This document shows positions 64,000 through 64,000 of a stretch of 64,000 bases of DNA, piece by piece. This DNA is from Mesorhizobium muleiense (GTDB lineage Bacteria; Pseudomonadota; Alphaproteobacteria; Rhizobiales; Rhizobiaceae), in NCBI RefSeq assembly GCF_900099905.1, contig NZ_FNEE01000018.1, forward strand, positions 1 through 64,000, written 5' to 3'. Position 1 is the first letter of the stretch. The number at the start of each line of letters is the position of its first letter. Under the pieces are notes generated by a model. The model ran no database searches and was not told the origin of the DNA. It saw only the letters and a program-made list of their open reading frames with translations. The translations under genes were made by a program, and so were the position numbers.

Positions 64000-64000
64000 G

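Noticed and set aside
1..64000. tRNA or rRNA genes
   Set aside because: No cloverleaf-like sequence or rRNA segment was recognised by eye. A dedicated scan was not possible, so absence is not proven.

Overview
The window looks like a stretch of a rhizobial accessory element, most probably a Mesorhizobium-type symbiosis island (ICE). Three features point there: NifA-type upstream activator sites paired with sigma-54 (-24/-12) promoters, two QseM-like (DUF2285) antiactivator genes each divergent from an XRE regulator, and dense insertion-sequence debris (IS66, IS110, IS5/IS427, IS6, IS630, IS481). The species is inferred from these, not read directly.

Layout. (1) 1-430: end of an IS66-family element. 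(2) 637-18990: a catabolic block, almost all on the minus strand. It has two ABC sugar-type importers that appear to share one ATPase, a sulfatase, two RpiR/SIS regulators, an amino-sugar-like kinase and SIS isomerase/deaminase, an FAD aldonolactone-oxidase relative, and a tandemly duplicated pair of calcineurin-like phosphodiesterase plus HAD phosphatase. The chemistry suggests uptake and dephosphorylation or desulfation of a decorated (amino)sugar or phosphodiester. (3) 19350-40522: a decaying defence island. It contains a frameshifted Mrr endonuclease, a YgjP-like peptidase remnant, an ImmA/DUF4411 toxin-antitoxin pair, HEPN proteins, an apparently intact nuclease-methyltransferase of 998 aa, a cut-off DUF2384 antitoxin, an AbiEii tail, a CBS-HEPN gene split by nested ISs, a JAB-like protein and a broken DISARM drmA. 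(4) 40663-43855: NifA/sigma-54 promoter, short leader ORF, prolyl oligopeptidase, OmpW, terminator. (5) 44080-46930: graveyard of integrase, IS630, gabD and class III aminotransferase pieces. (6) 47169-50247: a two-gene operon on the minus strand behind its own NifA/sigma-54 promoter: an EamA exporter and a fusion of an argininosuccinate-synthase-like domain with a 2-oxoglutarate/Fe(II) dioxygenase. (7) 50460-53718: a tandemly duplicated qseM-type module with two different XRE repressors, then a LuxR-type AHL receptor. (8) 54650-58321: IS481 remnant, third NifA/sigma-54 promoter and a DMGDH-like FAD/GcvT oxidoreductase. (9) 59076-60333: small methyltransferase and SET-domain genes. (10) 61618-64000: a Rad50-like ATPase and a winged-helix-like partner, probably an ABC-3C type conflict system running off the right edge.

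Most notable candidate system: the symbiotically promoted EamA plus ArgG-like/dioxygenase fusion, which reads as a compact pathway to make and export a modified amino acid during nitrogen fixation. Other strong observations are the triplicated start region of a permease gene, the exact reconstruction of the CBS-HEPN gene across a CTAG duplication, and the duplicated QseM switch with swapped repressors.
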